DNA of 64,000 bases from Corynebacterium tuberculostearicum (GTDB taxonomy: Bacteria; Actinomycetota; Actinomycetes; Mycobacteriales; Mycobacteriaceae): NCBI RefSeq assembly GCF_013408445.1, contig NZ_JACBZL010000001.1, positions 248,001 through 312,000 of the forward strand, written 5' to 3'. Under the pieces are notes generated by a model that saw only the letters and a list, made by a program, of their open reading frames with translations, had not been told where the DNA came from and ran no database searches. The position numbers were made by a program, and so were the translations under genes. Positions 8,323-17,227 of this stretch are shown here, piece after piece. Position 1 is the stretch's first letter. Each line of letters starts with the position of its first letter.

Positions 8323-10026
8323 ATGGTTACGCCGCACGAGAACAACCGCGACTCCGAGGGTTTCCCTCTGGAGGAGTCTTCCGCGGCGGCGCGCCTGAAA
8401 GCGGAGCAAGCCCACGAACGCGCCCGCCGCGCGCACGAGGAGGCCCAAAACGCCCTGGCAGATGAGCTCACCGTCCGCACTACCTCTGGGTGGGTGCGCG
8501 GCGTTATAGAGGAGGACCTGCGCACCGATCGCCCCATTAGCGCCGGGCCGGTGCTTACCTGGCGCGGCATCCCGTTTGGTGATACCACCGCCGGGGACAA
8601 CCGCTTCCGCGCCCCGCAGCCCGCACCGGCTTGGGAGGGTGTGCGCGATTGCAGCCAGTTCGGCCCACCGGCCCCGCAGCCCACGTATTCCTGGACCGAT
8701 CGCATTATCGGCTCTGAGGACTGCCTGCACCTCGACATCGTGCGCCCGCGCACTGAAGAGAAGCTTCCCGTGGTGGTCTACCTGCACGGCGGCAGCTTTA
8801 TCATGGGCTCCTCTCACATGCTTATGCTCCGCGGTTTTGAGCTGGCCACCCGCATGGACGTGGTCTACGTATCCATTAACTTCCGCCTCAACTCCCTGGG
8901 CTATTTGGATCTGCGCAGCCTGGGCGGGGACTGCAGCGCTAACCCGGCGGTGGCCGATCAGATCCTGGCGCTGCAGTGGGTGCGCGACAATATCGCAGCC
9001 TTTGGCGGCGATCCTGATTCCGTCACCCTGATGGGCGAGTCGGCCGGTGGCGCGGCGGTGCTCACCCTCATGACGAGCCCGGCCGCGGAAGGCCTCTTCC
9101 ACCGCGCTATTGCCCAGTCCCCGCCGATTGCCATGATCCATTCCCGCGCCCAGTCCACCTTGTGGGCGCGCGAGCTGGTGCACCGCATGGCCTTGCCCCG
9201 GCGCACCTCGGTGGAGGACCTGCGCCAGGAAAACTTTGCCGATCTGGTGCGCTCGGGCCAATCCATGATGTGGCGGGCCGGCGAGCTCATTCACCTCAAT
9301 TCCTGCTACGCGCCCACGGTGGATGATGAGCTCATTCCGGAACACCCCATCGCCGCCTTCGAAAACGGGCACCAGCACCAGGTTCCGCTGCTCATCGGCA
9401 CGAACTCGGACGAGGCTAGCTTTGGCAAATTCCTCTTCCAGCGCCAAAGCTCCCGCGAGCGCGCCGCCTTGCGCCTGCTGGCTTCCTTCGATCCCCAGCA
9501 CGCCCCCGAGGTCGTCGCCGCCTATGACGGGGCGGTGGCCCGGGAGGACTTTGCGCACCTGCTTGCCGACGCCCTCTTTTGGGCACCTTCCACCCGCATC
9601 GCCACCGCCCATGCCAAAGTGGCACCCACGTGGATGTATCGCTTCGACTTCGCCTCTGCCGTGCTCAAGTGGTTGGGCCTCGGTGCCATGCACTCGATGG
9701 AGCTGGGCAATGTCTTCGGTGACCCTTATTCCTCGCGCGCGTCTTTCCTTACCAATTGGGGCTCGCGCGCGGAGATGGAGGAACTTACTGCCACCATGCA
9801 GCAACACTGGTCTGCCTTCATCCATGGCGGCCGCCCGGAGATGAGTTGGCCGCGCTACGGGTCCACTCAGCGCGCCACCATGATCTTCGATGCCGAGGCC
9901 TATATTGAGCACGCCCCGCACGAGCTCAAGCGGCAAGCCTGGGAGGGATACCACATGTTGGAGTGGGGAAGTGGGCGCCCGGAGCTGGTGAGATCTTTGG
10001 GCTTCCAACCATCCGGGTGGGAATAA
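8323..10026 (+). CDS. Type-B carboxylesterase (alpha/beta hydrolase)
   Basis: 567 residues from ATG 8323. The nucleophile elbow GESAGG places the catalytic Ser at about residue 240. Other type-B features are the oxyanion-hole HGG in LHGGSFIMGS, a GTNSDEASF segment with the probable acidic residue, and the MHSMELGNVFG segment near the catalytic His. No signal peptide is seen, so it is probably cytoplasmic, hydrolysing carboxyl esters; the substrate is unknown. A -10-like TAAGCT at 8310-8315 ends eight bases before the ATG and there is no ribosome site, suggesting a leaderless transcript. An Ala/Glu/Arg-rich helical N-terminal extension of about 50 residues precedes the domain. Confidence 0.88.
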   Translation: MVTPHENNRDSEGFPLEESSAAARLKAEQAHERARRAHEEAQNALADELTVRTTSGWVRGVIEEDLRTDRPISAGPVLTWRGIPFGDTTAGDNRFRAPQPAPAWEGVRDCSQFGPPAPQPTYSWTDRIIGSEDCLHLDIVRPRTEEKLPVVVYLHGGSFIMGSSHMLMLRGFELATRMDVVYVSINFRLNSLGYLDLRSLGGDCSANPAVADQILALQWVRDNIAAFGGDPDSVTLMGESAGGAAVLTLMTSPAAEGLFHRAIAQSPPIAMIHSRAQSTLWARELVHRMALPRRTSVEDLRQENFADLVRSGQSMMWRAGELIHLNSCYAPTVDDELIPEHPIAAFENGHQHQVPLLIGTNSDEASFGKFLFQRQSSRERAALRLLASFDPQHAPEVVAAYDGAVAREDFAHLLADALFWAPSTRIATAHAKVAPTWMYRFDFASAVLKWLGLGAMHSMELGNVFGDPYSSRASFLTNWGSRAEMEELTATMQQHWSAFIHGGRPEMSWPRYGSTQRATMIFDAEAYIEHAPHELKRQAWEGYHMLEWGSGRPELVRSLGFQPSGWE

Positions 10027-10107
10027 CGGTAGACTCCACAGTGACCGCGGGCGGCGGCTTGCCTACCGTGGGAACCTCTGCTTCCGAAGGATGGATTTTA
10101 AACCACC

Positions 10108-10956
10108 ATGAGCTTTTTCGAAGATATTGCTTCTGCATTGGATGCCGAGGGCATCGAGTCCCGCGTCAACGATGACGTCATGTTCGTTCCAATCACCTCT
10201 GATCTGGAAATCCAATTTATTGAAATCGATCCGCTTCTTCCCGCCGCGAACGTCTACATTGCCGCGGCGGATGTTGATGAAGACGATGAGGAATTTGAGG
10301 CAGTCCTTGTCTCCGTCGCCTTCTCTGTAGACGATGCCGTGGAGGCGGTCTCCCGCCACATCGCCACCGACCAGGTGGTCACCGTCCTGCGTGACCTGCT
10401 GGAGGGCACCGATGAGCGCATCGCGGAACTAGAATTTGCCCAAGATGAGCTCAACCCGCACCTCGTCGTGGCTGAAGTGGCCAACGACTCGGAGCTGCGC
10501 GTACTCGTGGAAACCATCGACGGCGTCCCGTCCGCCATCGTCCGCTTCCTCGCCTTCGACTTCGATGAAGACGATCTCGATGACATGGAGGATGAGGCAG
10601 TCGCCCTCGCGTGGGAAGTGGACGAAGAGGATGAGGACCTCGACGAGGCTGACCGCCTCGCCCTCTTTGATAACGCCGAGTTTGATGACGTTCCCATCGT
10701 GGAGGTTCCCGCCGAGGCCCTTGAGCTTGGCACCTACACCGACTTCGATCGCCTCTTTGATGTCCTAGGCCTCGTCTCCGAGCAGGCCCTGGACTGGGAA
10801 GCACAGCTCGTCTCCTTCGATGACGAAGACTACGAAGAGCCTGACGTCTACGACATCTTCGGCGAAGACGACGAGGACGAAGACGAAGACTACTTCGACG
10901 GCGACGATGCCGACCTGGACGACGAATCCGTCGCCCCCGCAGCTGACGAAAAATAA
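10108..10956 (+). CDS. Highly acidic conserved protein of unknown function
   Basis: 282 residues, extraordinarily rich in Asp and Glu, ending in nearly pure acidic runs (from about residue 235). The first 100 residues (FFEDIASALDAEGIESRVNDDVMFVPI...) look like a small alpha/beta domain repeated around residues 90-180, similar in style to YbjN-type cytosolic proteins. No catalytic motif or membrane segment is visible. The start ATG 10108 follows ACCACC with only a distant AAGGA. It is a single gene closed by a strong terminator. Confidence 0.7.
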   Translation: MSFFEDIASALDAEGIESRVNDDVMFVPITSDLEIQFIEIDPLLPAANVYIAAADVDEDDEEFEAVLVSVAFSVDDAVEAVSRHIATDQVVTVLRDLLEGTDERIAELEFAQDELNPHLVVAEVANDSELRVLVETIDGVPSAIVRFLAFDFDEDDLDDMEDEAVALAWEVDEEDEDLDEADRLALFDNAEFDDVPIVEVPAEALELGTYTDFDRLFDVLGLVSEQALDWEAQLVSFDDEDYEEPDVYDIFGEDDEDEDEDYFDGDDADLDDESVAPAADEK

Positions 10957-10970
10957 TCCCCGCCTCCCCG

Positions 10971-11012
10971 TAGCCCAGCCCCGCCGTCTCCCGCGGCTAG
11001 GCTGGGCCTTTC
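10971..11012 (+). terminator. Rho-independent terminator
   Basis: GCCCAGCC (10973-10980) pairs with GGCTGGGC (11000-11007), with an inner CCGC/GCGG stem, followed by CTTTCCC. It closes the acidic-protein gene. Confidence 0.75.
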
Positions 11013-11130
11013 CCGTTTTAGGGGCCCTTTTGTGTTGCTACTTTCGCGCGCCGCCAATTAGGCTTTAGGGCATTCCCAGCCTGCAGCTGGAAGTCCCCCC
11101 TAAACCTAGCCTTGTGAGGAGGAGAAGACC

Positions 11131-11973
11131 ATGGCGATGACCCGCGATACCACGTGGCGCTACGTCCTTGTTGTAGTAGCCGTGGCACTCTCGCTTGCCG
11201 CGTGGTTTTGCACCGTCTTTGGTGTGTACGCCACGGTAAATGTGACTTTCGAGTCCTACCTGACCGCCAGCGTCTGGGCCCTCCTCCTAGTGGCCGCGGT
11301 GCTGCTATATACCTCGCAGCATGGGCTGGTGCCTAACTGCATCCTCCTGTATCCGATCTTCGGCGCCTCCATCAACCTGCTGTTGGGCTCGTTGACGGTG
11401 CGCACGCAGGTGCCGATGTTCTTCGATGCTGTCGGCACCGCCATCGTCGCCATCATCGCCGGTCCCGTGCTCGGCATGGCCACGGGGCTTACCACCACCG
11501 TATTGGGCGGAGCGTACTTTGCCTATAATCTCGCCTTTGCGCCCGTAGGTATCTTTATCGGTGCCGCAGTAGGCCTGCTGGCTCGCCGCGGGGTATTCAA
11601 CAAGCTGTCCTGGATCATTTTCTCCGGCCTCGGAATAGGCATCGGCTCCGGCGTGATGAGCGTGTACGTACTCATCTTTTCCTTCAGTGGTCACCCACGC
11701 AAGGGGCCACAAAACCTCACCAAGTTCTACGAGATGATCGTCCAAGACGAGCGCCTGGCCATCATCTTGCAGGGCCTTACCTCGGACATTCTGGATAAGG
11801 TCTTTACCGTCCTCATCGCCTGCTTGGTCCTGCGCTTTATGCCAAAGGCAATCGCCCGCCACTATACGGTGACCTTCAACCACGAGGTGATGAAGAAGGT
11901 GCTCCACGCGCCTGACCCGCATGCAGACTCAGACGCATCTGCGCAGTCAACACAACAGCGAGCGACCGCCTAG
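11131..11973 (+). CDS. ECF-transporter S-component-like membrane protein
   Basis: 280 residues with about six hydrophobic segments. The motif FFDAVGTAIVAIIAGPVLGMATGLTT resembles the 'D-(T/A)-(V/I)-G-x-x-x-A-...-GP-x-x-G' region of energy-coupling-factor S components, and the last helix has DKVFTVLIACLVLRFMPKAI, also typical. S components bind a vitamin or metal and need an EcfA/EcfT module, which is not adjacent, so it would share a general module or work alone. The ATG at 11131 is preceded by a strong GAGGAGGAG site. Its stop overlaps the stop of the convergent next gene (shared CTAG). Confidence 0.7.
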   Translation: MAMTRDTTWRYVLVVVAVALSLAAWFCTVFGVYATVNVTFESYLTASVWALLLVAAVLLYTSQHGLVPNCILLYPIFGASINLLLGSLTVRTQVPMFFDAVGTAIVAIIAGPVLGMATGLTTTVLGGAYFAYNLAFAPVGIFIGAAVGLLARRGVFNKLSWIIFSGLGIGIGSGVMSVYVLIFSFSGHPRKGPQNLTKFYEMIVQDERLAIILQGLTSDILDKVFTVLIACLVLRFMPKAIARHYTVTFNHEVMKKVLHAPDPHADSDASAQSTQQRATA

Positions 11974-12488
11974 GCGGCTTGGCTGAAGCCGGCGAAGAGC
12001 GACTCGGGGGAGTGGACCGGCTGATAGGAGCTATCCACGAGCCACACATAAGTGGCATTCGGGCCACGGGAGACCTCGTGGACTGCACCCACCATCTCTG
12101 CCGGCACGAGCGTGCGTATCCAGCCCTCGGCCACAGCTGGATCTACCGGCTGACCAAAGTTCTCGGTAATGCGGATGGTAATCAGATACGCCGGAATGCG
12201 GTCTTGCCCAAAGCCACGCACGCGGGCCTTCACGCGCGCACCCACGCGGTGGCGGGTAATGCTCATGCAATACTCTCCGCCCGGTCCACCGGCGGGCGTC
12301 GGCAGTTGCTTTATCGGTGGGCGCCAGGTGGGAGTAGGGCGCGCCAGGGAGCGCGGGTGGTGCATGATGGCGGCGATGGAATTGATGGTGTCATATTCGT
12401 GGTAGAGCAAGTCCGCCGCAATCTCGGAAGCGGACTGAGGCAGGTTCATCGCGGTGGGCTGGGGAAACTTCTTTTGTACGTTGTGCAT
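11970..12488 (-). CDS. Conserved hypothetical protein
   Basis: 172 residues from MHNVQKKFPQP; ATG 12494 (MAMHN) is the alternative. A -10-like TAGTGT (12501-12496, minus) lies seven bases before the 12488 ATG and there is no ribosome site, favouring a leaderless start there. Pro-rich centre, then a basic segment (RHRVGARVKARVRGFG) and a C-terminal half with regular strands. No signal peptide or membrane helix, and no function recognised. It is divergent from the MFS gene, sharing the region with the LexA-like box. Confidence 0.65.
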   Translation of the reverse strand: MHNVQKKFPQPTAMNLPQSASEIAADLLYHEYDTINSIAAIMHHPRSLARPTPTWRPPIKQLPTPAGGPGGEYCMSITRHRVGARVKARVRGFGQDRIPAYLITIRITENFGQPVDPAVAEGWIRTLVPAEMVGAVHEVSRGPNATYVWLVDSSYQPVHSPESLFAGFSQAA

Positions 12489-12531
12489 GGCCATCACACT
12501 AGAACCCAACGCGGACACAACCCCACCAAAA

Positions 12532-12547
12532 ACAAACATATGTTCGA
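12532..12547. promoter_or_regulatory. Candidate LexA (SOS) box
   Basis: ACAAACATATGTTCGA matches the C. glutamicum SOS-box pattern TCGAA(A/C)AnnTGTTCGA with two mismatches, both in the left half. It overlaps a 14-bp perfect palindrome TATGTTCGAACATA (12539-12552). It sits between the divergent hypothetical gene and the MFS exporter gene. From memory, the C. glutamicum MFS gene close to odhA (cg1288) is a LexA target, which fits. Confidence 0.65.
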
Positions 12548-12600
12548 ACATAAGTCGCAAATGGCTTTCCCTGACGCCAAGGATTAGAGTTGCAGCCGAT

Positions 12601-13845
12601 ATGATGAATACACGCAGTGGGGAAGTAGAACACGAGGAAGCGCCCAAGATTCCGCGCGAAATCTGGGTCATGGTCACGGCCGCCTTTATTATCGCTTTGG
12701 GCTATGGCCTTATCGCCCCGCTGCTTCCGCAGTTCGTGGTGAGCTTCGATGTCTCCATGGCTGCCGCGGGCCTAGTGGTCTCCATCTTCGCCGCCTCGCG
12801 CCTTATCTTCGCGCCCATGTCCGGATCGCTTGTGGATCGCGTCGGCTCGCGCCGCGTCTATCTTATCGGGCTCATGACCGTCGCGGTGACCACGGGTCTA
12901 GTCTCCATTGCACAAAGCTACTGGCACATCGTGGCCCTGCGCGCCCTGGCCGGGATTGGCTCGACCATGTTCACCGTCTCCGCCATGGGTCTTATCGTGC
13001 GCATGTCTCCGCCGACGATTCGCGGCAAGTGCTCTGCCACCTACGCCACGGCCTTCCTGCTCGGTAACGTCGCCGGCCCGGTTCTTGGTGCCAGCCTGTC
13101 CTTCCTGGGTTTCCGCTGGCCATTTTTCATCTACGGCGTGGGCGTGGCACTGGCCGCGTTCGTCGTCTGGTGGCAAATGCCTCGCGTCAACCACAAGCAG
13201 GCCAGCCAGGATAAGCTGCCGCCCATGCGCCTGCAGGAGGCCTGGGGCGATACCGCCTACCGCGCGGTGCTGACCTCCAACTTTGCCCATAGCTGGATCA
13301 ACATGGGAGTGCGCGTATCCGTCCTGCCGCTTTTTGCCGCCTCCATCTTCCACAATGGCGCGGCCGCCTCCGGCCTGGCGCTCGCAGTCTTTGCAGCCGG
13401 CAACGCCATCGTGTTGCAGTTCTCCGGCAAGTGGTCCGATATCCACGGCCGCAAACCACTTATCCTCATCGGCCTCGTCGGCTCCGCCACCTTCATGGTG
13501 CTCATGGGCATGGCCACCAGCGTGTGGTTCCTCTTGCTCGTCTCCGCCTTCGCCGGCGCCTCTTCCGGGCTTATCAACCCCTCCCAGCAGGCCGCGGTGG
13601 GCGACATCGTGGGCAATGACCGCTCCGGCGGCAAGGTGCTATCCACCTTCCAGATGGCCGGAGACTTCGGCCAAATCCTAGGCCCCATGCTCATTGGCCT
13701 GCTTGCCGACGCCTCCGGCTTCCCCCTCGCCTTCACCGTCTGCGGAGCCATCGCCTTCATCGGCATCATCGCCTGGGCATTCGGCCGCGACCCGCATGCC
13801 GGGGCGGGGAACAAGCCGAAGCGAGTGCCGCAGAGAGGCCGCTGA
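12601..13845 (+). CDS. MFS multidrug-type efflux transporter
   Basis: 414 residues from MMNTRSGEVEHEE. About 12 hydrophobic helices; the DHA1-type signature between helices 2 and 3 is GSLVDRVGSRRVYLIG, with a related SGKWSDIHGRKPL loop in the second half. It probably exports drugs or metabolites using the proton gradient. A -10-like TAGAGT (12585-12590) lies 10 bases before the ATG and no ribosome site is evident, so a leaderless or very short-leader transcript is likely. An upstream LexA-like box suggests induction by DNA damage. The last 15 residues are basic and cytoplasmic. Confidence 0.88.
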   Translation: MMNTRSGEVEHEEAPKIPREIWVMVTAAFIIALGYGLIAPLLPQFVVSFDVSMAAAGLVVSIFAASRLIFAPMSGSLVDRVGSRRVYLIGLMTVAVTTGLVSIAQSYWHIVALRALAGIGSTMFTVSAMGLIVRMSPPTIRGKCSATYATAFLLGNVAGPVLGASLSFLGFRWPFFIYGVGVALAAFVVWWQMPRVNHKQASQDKLPPMRLQEAWGDTAYRAVLTSNFAHSWINMGVRVSVLPLFAASIFHNGAAASGLALAVFAAGNAIVLQFSGKWSDIHGRKPLILIGLVGSATFMVLMGMATSVWFLLLVSAFAGASSGLINPSQQAAVGDIVGNDRSGGKVLSTFQMAGDFGQILGPMLIGLLADASGFPLAFTVCGAIAFIGIIAWAFGRDPHAGAGNKPKRVPQRGR

Positions 13846-13953
13846 GCAGCTCTTAATCCTCCAGTTAACTTTGCCTTCCTAGTAGGTGAAATTTAGTTTT
13901 TAAGAGAATTAGGAGTGTTGTCTAACGGTGCTCCTGGTCCTTGAATGCTGTGC

Positions 13954-16836
13954 TTATGTTTCAGAGGCCTCCAAGTATTGTAAGAATCCGTCGGAAACTG
14001 GATTATCCAACAGAAGCTTCATTCTTACGGTGCTCAAATTCTTGTTGTCATCACTCTGAATATATGTTTCCTCAGGATCAGTGGCGTGAGCTTCGCCAAG
14101 ATAGAAGAATCCTCTTCCCTCAGTGTCGTTCCTTTGTACAAATACGTGAAGAGGAAATTTGTGATTAACAATCGCGGCCTCACTTTTTCCTTTCAAGGAA
14201 GTCCTATTCCTGGTGAACCATTGGAGCGTTCCATGATCGAGAAAAGTGTCCTGATATTTTACTTGGGCCGATACAGAATCGCCTTTGTGATAAGTGATAA
14301 AAATAGGAACTGATCCCGAATATTCGTCTACTTTATATCCGTACAAAGTAGACATCTGATTCGTCTCCAACTTTAGGAGGCGACAGGCATCTTTACGCGT
14401 GTACCTGTTGCCGACTTTGAGTGTTCCTTCCCAAAAGCCTTTTTCTCGTGACCTAAAAAGCGCAGTTTCTACTAGATCGTCAACATGAGAGCGGAAAGAA
14501 TTAGGGAAGTCTTCGGAATTATTGTTGTATAACGATTCAAATTCGGTACCTAGGGTAAATCCACTGCTATCGGACTTGATGATTGGCTCGAGAGAATAAA
14601 ACCTGGAGTCGTAGAAGCTTAGGTTTAGGACTCTTTCGACGACGGAAACATCGTCTTCAGAGCTAGCCATATTCTTGGACTTAAGCAAATCTTGGAAGGC
14701 TGAACGAGAAATGTTTGAGTGTTCAAGAAGGTGCTTCAATAGAACCAATTCTTGGGGCTGTTTGCCGCTTAAGAGTTCGTTTGAAAGAAACTTGAGATAG
14801 TTGGATTCTAGAGGAGTCGGAGGTATGTCGACGAATTTTTGTTGGTAGAGCAGATCCCAGTAATTCTGGCGTTTCGTAGCCATGACTAATGGATCCACGG
14901 TGTCGAATCGTGCAAAATCAAACAACTTTGGTAAGCGGTTTAGCCGAACTTCTAGTTGTTTTATTTCCTTCTTCAATTCAAAAACGCTGTCAAGCGACAC
15001 TTTGGAAAGAGACTCGAAAATTTTCTTGCGCGATATGTGATCGAAATTTACGCTCGATACTCCAGCGATCGTGTTGTTCTCATTATTCTCGATCATCTTT
15101 TTCCTAATGGAATCCTTGGATTTTGAGTTGTCGCCAAAAAGCGCGATTGGGATTAGGAAGTTGTTCTTATAGTTTCCGATAAAATCAATGACCCGAAGAT
15201 GATCTTTGTTTTGGAATTTTCGGAGCCCTCGTCCCAGCTGTTGAGTAAAAATAATGCTCGATTGGGTTCCTCGGAGCATCACAATCTGGTTTACGCTGGG
15301 AATGTCGATTCCTTCGTTAAAGATGTCGACAGTAAGGATGTAATCTAGCTCGCCTGCTTCGAGCTGTTTGATGGCTGTGTTTCTTCTACTTTGTTCTGTA
15401 TCTCCCAACAGGGCTGTAGTGCGAAGCACCTTTCCATTCAACGTTGATGAGTTGAGCAACTCGGAAAGTTCTATAGCTTCTCGTTTTGAGCTGCAGAAAA
15501 TTAAGCCACGAACGTCTTGAGGAAGTCCATACTTTGCCAAATTTTCTAGAATGTGCTCGACTCTTTCGGCGGAGACAAGTTTGGACAGTTCTGAAGTGTC
15601 TTCAACTACTTCTCCTGACTCTGTTACATAGTCAGTTACCCCGTAATAATGGAACGGGCAGAGTATTTTCGCTTCCAGAGCTTCTTGGAGTCTAATTTCA
15701 TAGGCCACGTTGTAGTCGAATAAGCGGAAAATATCTTTGCCGTCAGTACGCTCAGGCGTAGCAGTGAGTCCCAACAGGAACTTTGGCTTGAAATGGTCTA
15801 ATACAGTTTCGTAGGTCTTGGCGATCCCTCGGTGTACCTCGTCTACGATGATGAAATCAAAATCTGTGGGAGAAAACTTGTTGAGGTTTCCCGCCTTGGC
15901 CAGTGATTGGATGGAAGAAAATATGAATCTCGGCTCAACATCTTTATCGCTACCCACAAAGAAGCCGAAGTCATTGGCCGGCGACTGGAAGACTCTTTGG
16001 AATTCTTCCGAAGCTTTGCGCAAAATCTGCTCGCGGTGCGCTATAAAGAGCACCCGAGAAGGGGAGAACTGTTTAGCCGCCAGTGCGGAAAGAATAGTCT
16101 TTCCCGTACCTGTAGCAGAAATGACAAGTGCTTTATTCTCTCCGGCAATTTGCAGTGCTTCTAACTGAGACAGTGCTCTTGCCTGCATGCTATTGGCTAC
16201 GATAGGTCCGGTTTCTGCATTTCCGTCTTCATTCGTGCTCTGCCGCGCTACGGGGATAAAAGCACGCCGCTTTTCGTAATGCTGTATCCATTCCTCAGTA
16301 AGTGGTACCGCTGTTTCGCATTGCAAACGAATGGCATCTTGAAGTTGGTAAGCGATATCGCCATCGAGAGAGGTGGAAAAACGAATATTCCATTCTGTGT
16401 TTTGTAGCAATGCAGAGTCGGTCAGATTAGAGCTTCCTACAATTGCAGAAACTTCAGGGCCTTGATTAAACACATAGCCTTTAGGGTGAAATGCGCCATG
16501 GTCATCGTCGTAGATGTAGACGTCCACATTGCTCAATCTGTTGAGCTCCCGGAACATACTGGGTTCATTGAAATCTAAATACGTCGAGGTAATGATTTTT
16601 CCTCGACCAGGGAAGTCCAGAAGTGCTTGTTTTAAAAGCGCTAGGGCGCGACTCGAGATAAAGGCGACCGAAAAGCAAAAACTTTCTGAGCGGTGGAGAT
16701 TTTGTTGCAGAACACGCAACATTGTCTTTTCACCGGTGTTGTTGATGAGTTGTGGATTAGAAATTTCCGGTGATTCGATATGCCGGTTCAAAAAGCCGTG
16801 CGCAACGTCCTTTGCGAGATTGCTAGAGAGATCCAT
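13954..16836 (-). CDS. PLD-nuclease / SF2 helicase / DUF3427 protein
   Basis: 960 residues from MDLSSNLAKD. Order: residues about 35-185, a phospholipase-D-type nuclease-like domain with H117-x-K119 and GSSNLT (134-139), the single HKD half of this family; about 215-560, an SF2 helicase with Walker A ATGTGKT (241-247), DEVH (332-335), TAT (358-360) and QLGRGLR (533-539); a linker; and from about 800 a C-terminal DUF3427-type domain (GTLKVGNRYTRKDACRLL). The ATG lies one base after the Nudix stop codon (TAG-T-ATG), so translation is probably coupled; an upstream ATG at 16905 would overlap the Nudix gene by 68 bases. Base composition is clearly more AT-rich than its neighbours, indicating transfer. 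Such PLD-helicase proteins are suspected anti-phage or nucleic-acid-processing enzymes; function is unproven. Confidence 0.9.
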   Translation of the reverse strand: MDLSSNLAKDVAHGFLNRHIESPEISNPQLINNTGEKTMLRVLQQNLHRSESFCFSVAFISSRALALLKQALLDFPGRGKIITSTYLDFNEPSMFRELNRLSNVDVYIYDDDHGAFHPKGYVFNQGPEVSAIVGSSNLTDSALLQNTEWNIRFSTSLDGDIAYQLQDAIRLQCETAVPLTEEWIQHYEKRRAFIPVARQSTNEDGNAETGPIVANSMQARALSQLEALQIAGENKALVISATGTGKTILSALAAKQFSPSRVLFIAHREQILRKASEEFQRVFQSPANDFGFFVGSDKDVEPRFIFSSIQSLAKAGNLNKFSPTDFDFIIVDEVHRGIAKTYETVLDHFKPKFLLGLTATPERTDGKDIFRLFDYNVAYEIRLQEALEAKILCPFHYYGVTDYVTESGEVVEDTSELSKLVSAERVEHILENLAKYGLPQDVRGLIFCSSKREAIELSELLNSSTLNGKVLRTTALLGDTEQSRRNTAIKQLEAGELDYILTVDIFNEGIDIPSVNQIVMLRGTQSSIIFTQQLGRGLRKFQNKDHLRVIDFIGNYKNNFLIPIALFGDNSKSKDSIRKKMIENNENNTIAGVSSVNFDHISRKKIFESLSKVSLDSVFELKKEIKQLEVRLNRLPKLFDFARFDTVDPLVMATKRQNYWDLLYQQKFVDIPPTPLESNYLKFLSNELLSGKQPQELVLLKHLLEHSNISRSAFQDLLKSKNMASSEDDVSVVERVLNLSFYDSRFYSLEPIIKSDSSGFTLGTEFESLYNNNSEDFPNSFRSHVDDLVETALFRSREKGFWEGTLKVGNRYTRKDACRLLKLETNQMSTLYGYKVDEYSGSVPIFITYHKGDSVSAQVKYQDTFLDHGTLQWFTRNRTSLKGKSEAAIVNHKFPLHVFVQRNDTEGRGFFYLGEAHATDPEETYIQSDDNKNLSTVRMKLLLDNPVSDGFLQYLEASET

Positions 16837-16837
16837 A

Positions 16838-17227
16838 CTACGAGTTAGAGAGAATTGAAACGGTTGGGATATCCGCGGGAGCCCAATTGAGCTGGGGAAG
16901 CTCACTTGGCTCGAGCCAACGAATCTCGGAATGCTCAGTAAGCTGGGGTGAGGAACCGACTAGTTCACATTCAAAAGTCGAAAGTATGACGATTCCGAAG
17001 TCATATTCGTGCTCGGTTGTGGTAATCGGTTGACCTACGGCAGCTTCAATTAGAAGCTCTTCTTTAAGCTCCCTTGCTAGTGCTTCTTTTGGAGTTTCTC
17101 CTTCTTCAATTTTTCCACCTGGAAACTCCCAAAAACCGCCTAATGACTTACCATTTCCGCGTTTTGCTGCAAGGATTTTTCCTTCCTTGCGAAGTACTGC
17201 TCCGGTAACGTAAATCTTCTTTTTCAT
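16838..17227 (-). CDS. MutT-like Nudix hydrolase
   Basis: 129 residues. The Nudix box G-x5-E-x7-R-E-U-x-E-E-x-G-U is present at 38-60 (GGKIEEGE ... RELKEELLI), but its final Gly is Leu59; the catalytic Glu residues are intact. Family members hydrolyse oxidised or non-canonical nucleoside triphosphates (8-oxo-dGTP, CTP derivatives). It is the first gene of a two-gene unit with the PLD-helicase and shares its low GC. An AGGAGTTGTA ribosome site lies just before ATG 17227. The pairing suggests a job other than housekeeping, such as removing a nucleotide or signal, but this is inference. Confidence 0.88.
   Translation of the reverse strand: MKKKIYVTGAVLRKEGKILAAKRGNGKSLGGFWEFPGGKIEEGETPKEALARELKEELLIEAAVGQPITTTEHEYDFGIVILSTFECELVGSSPQLTEHSEIRWLEPSELPQLNWAPADIPTVSILSNS

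Noticed and set aside
8314..10008. A 564-codon open frame on the minus strand opposite the esterase
   Set aside because: Antisense shadow; the plus-strand frame has full carboxylesterase motifs.
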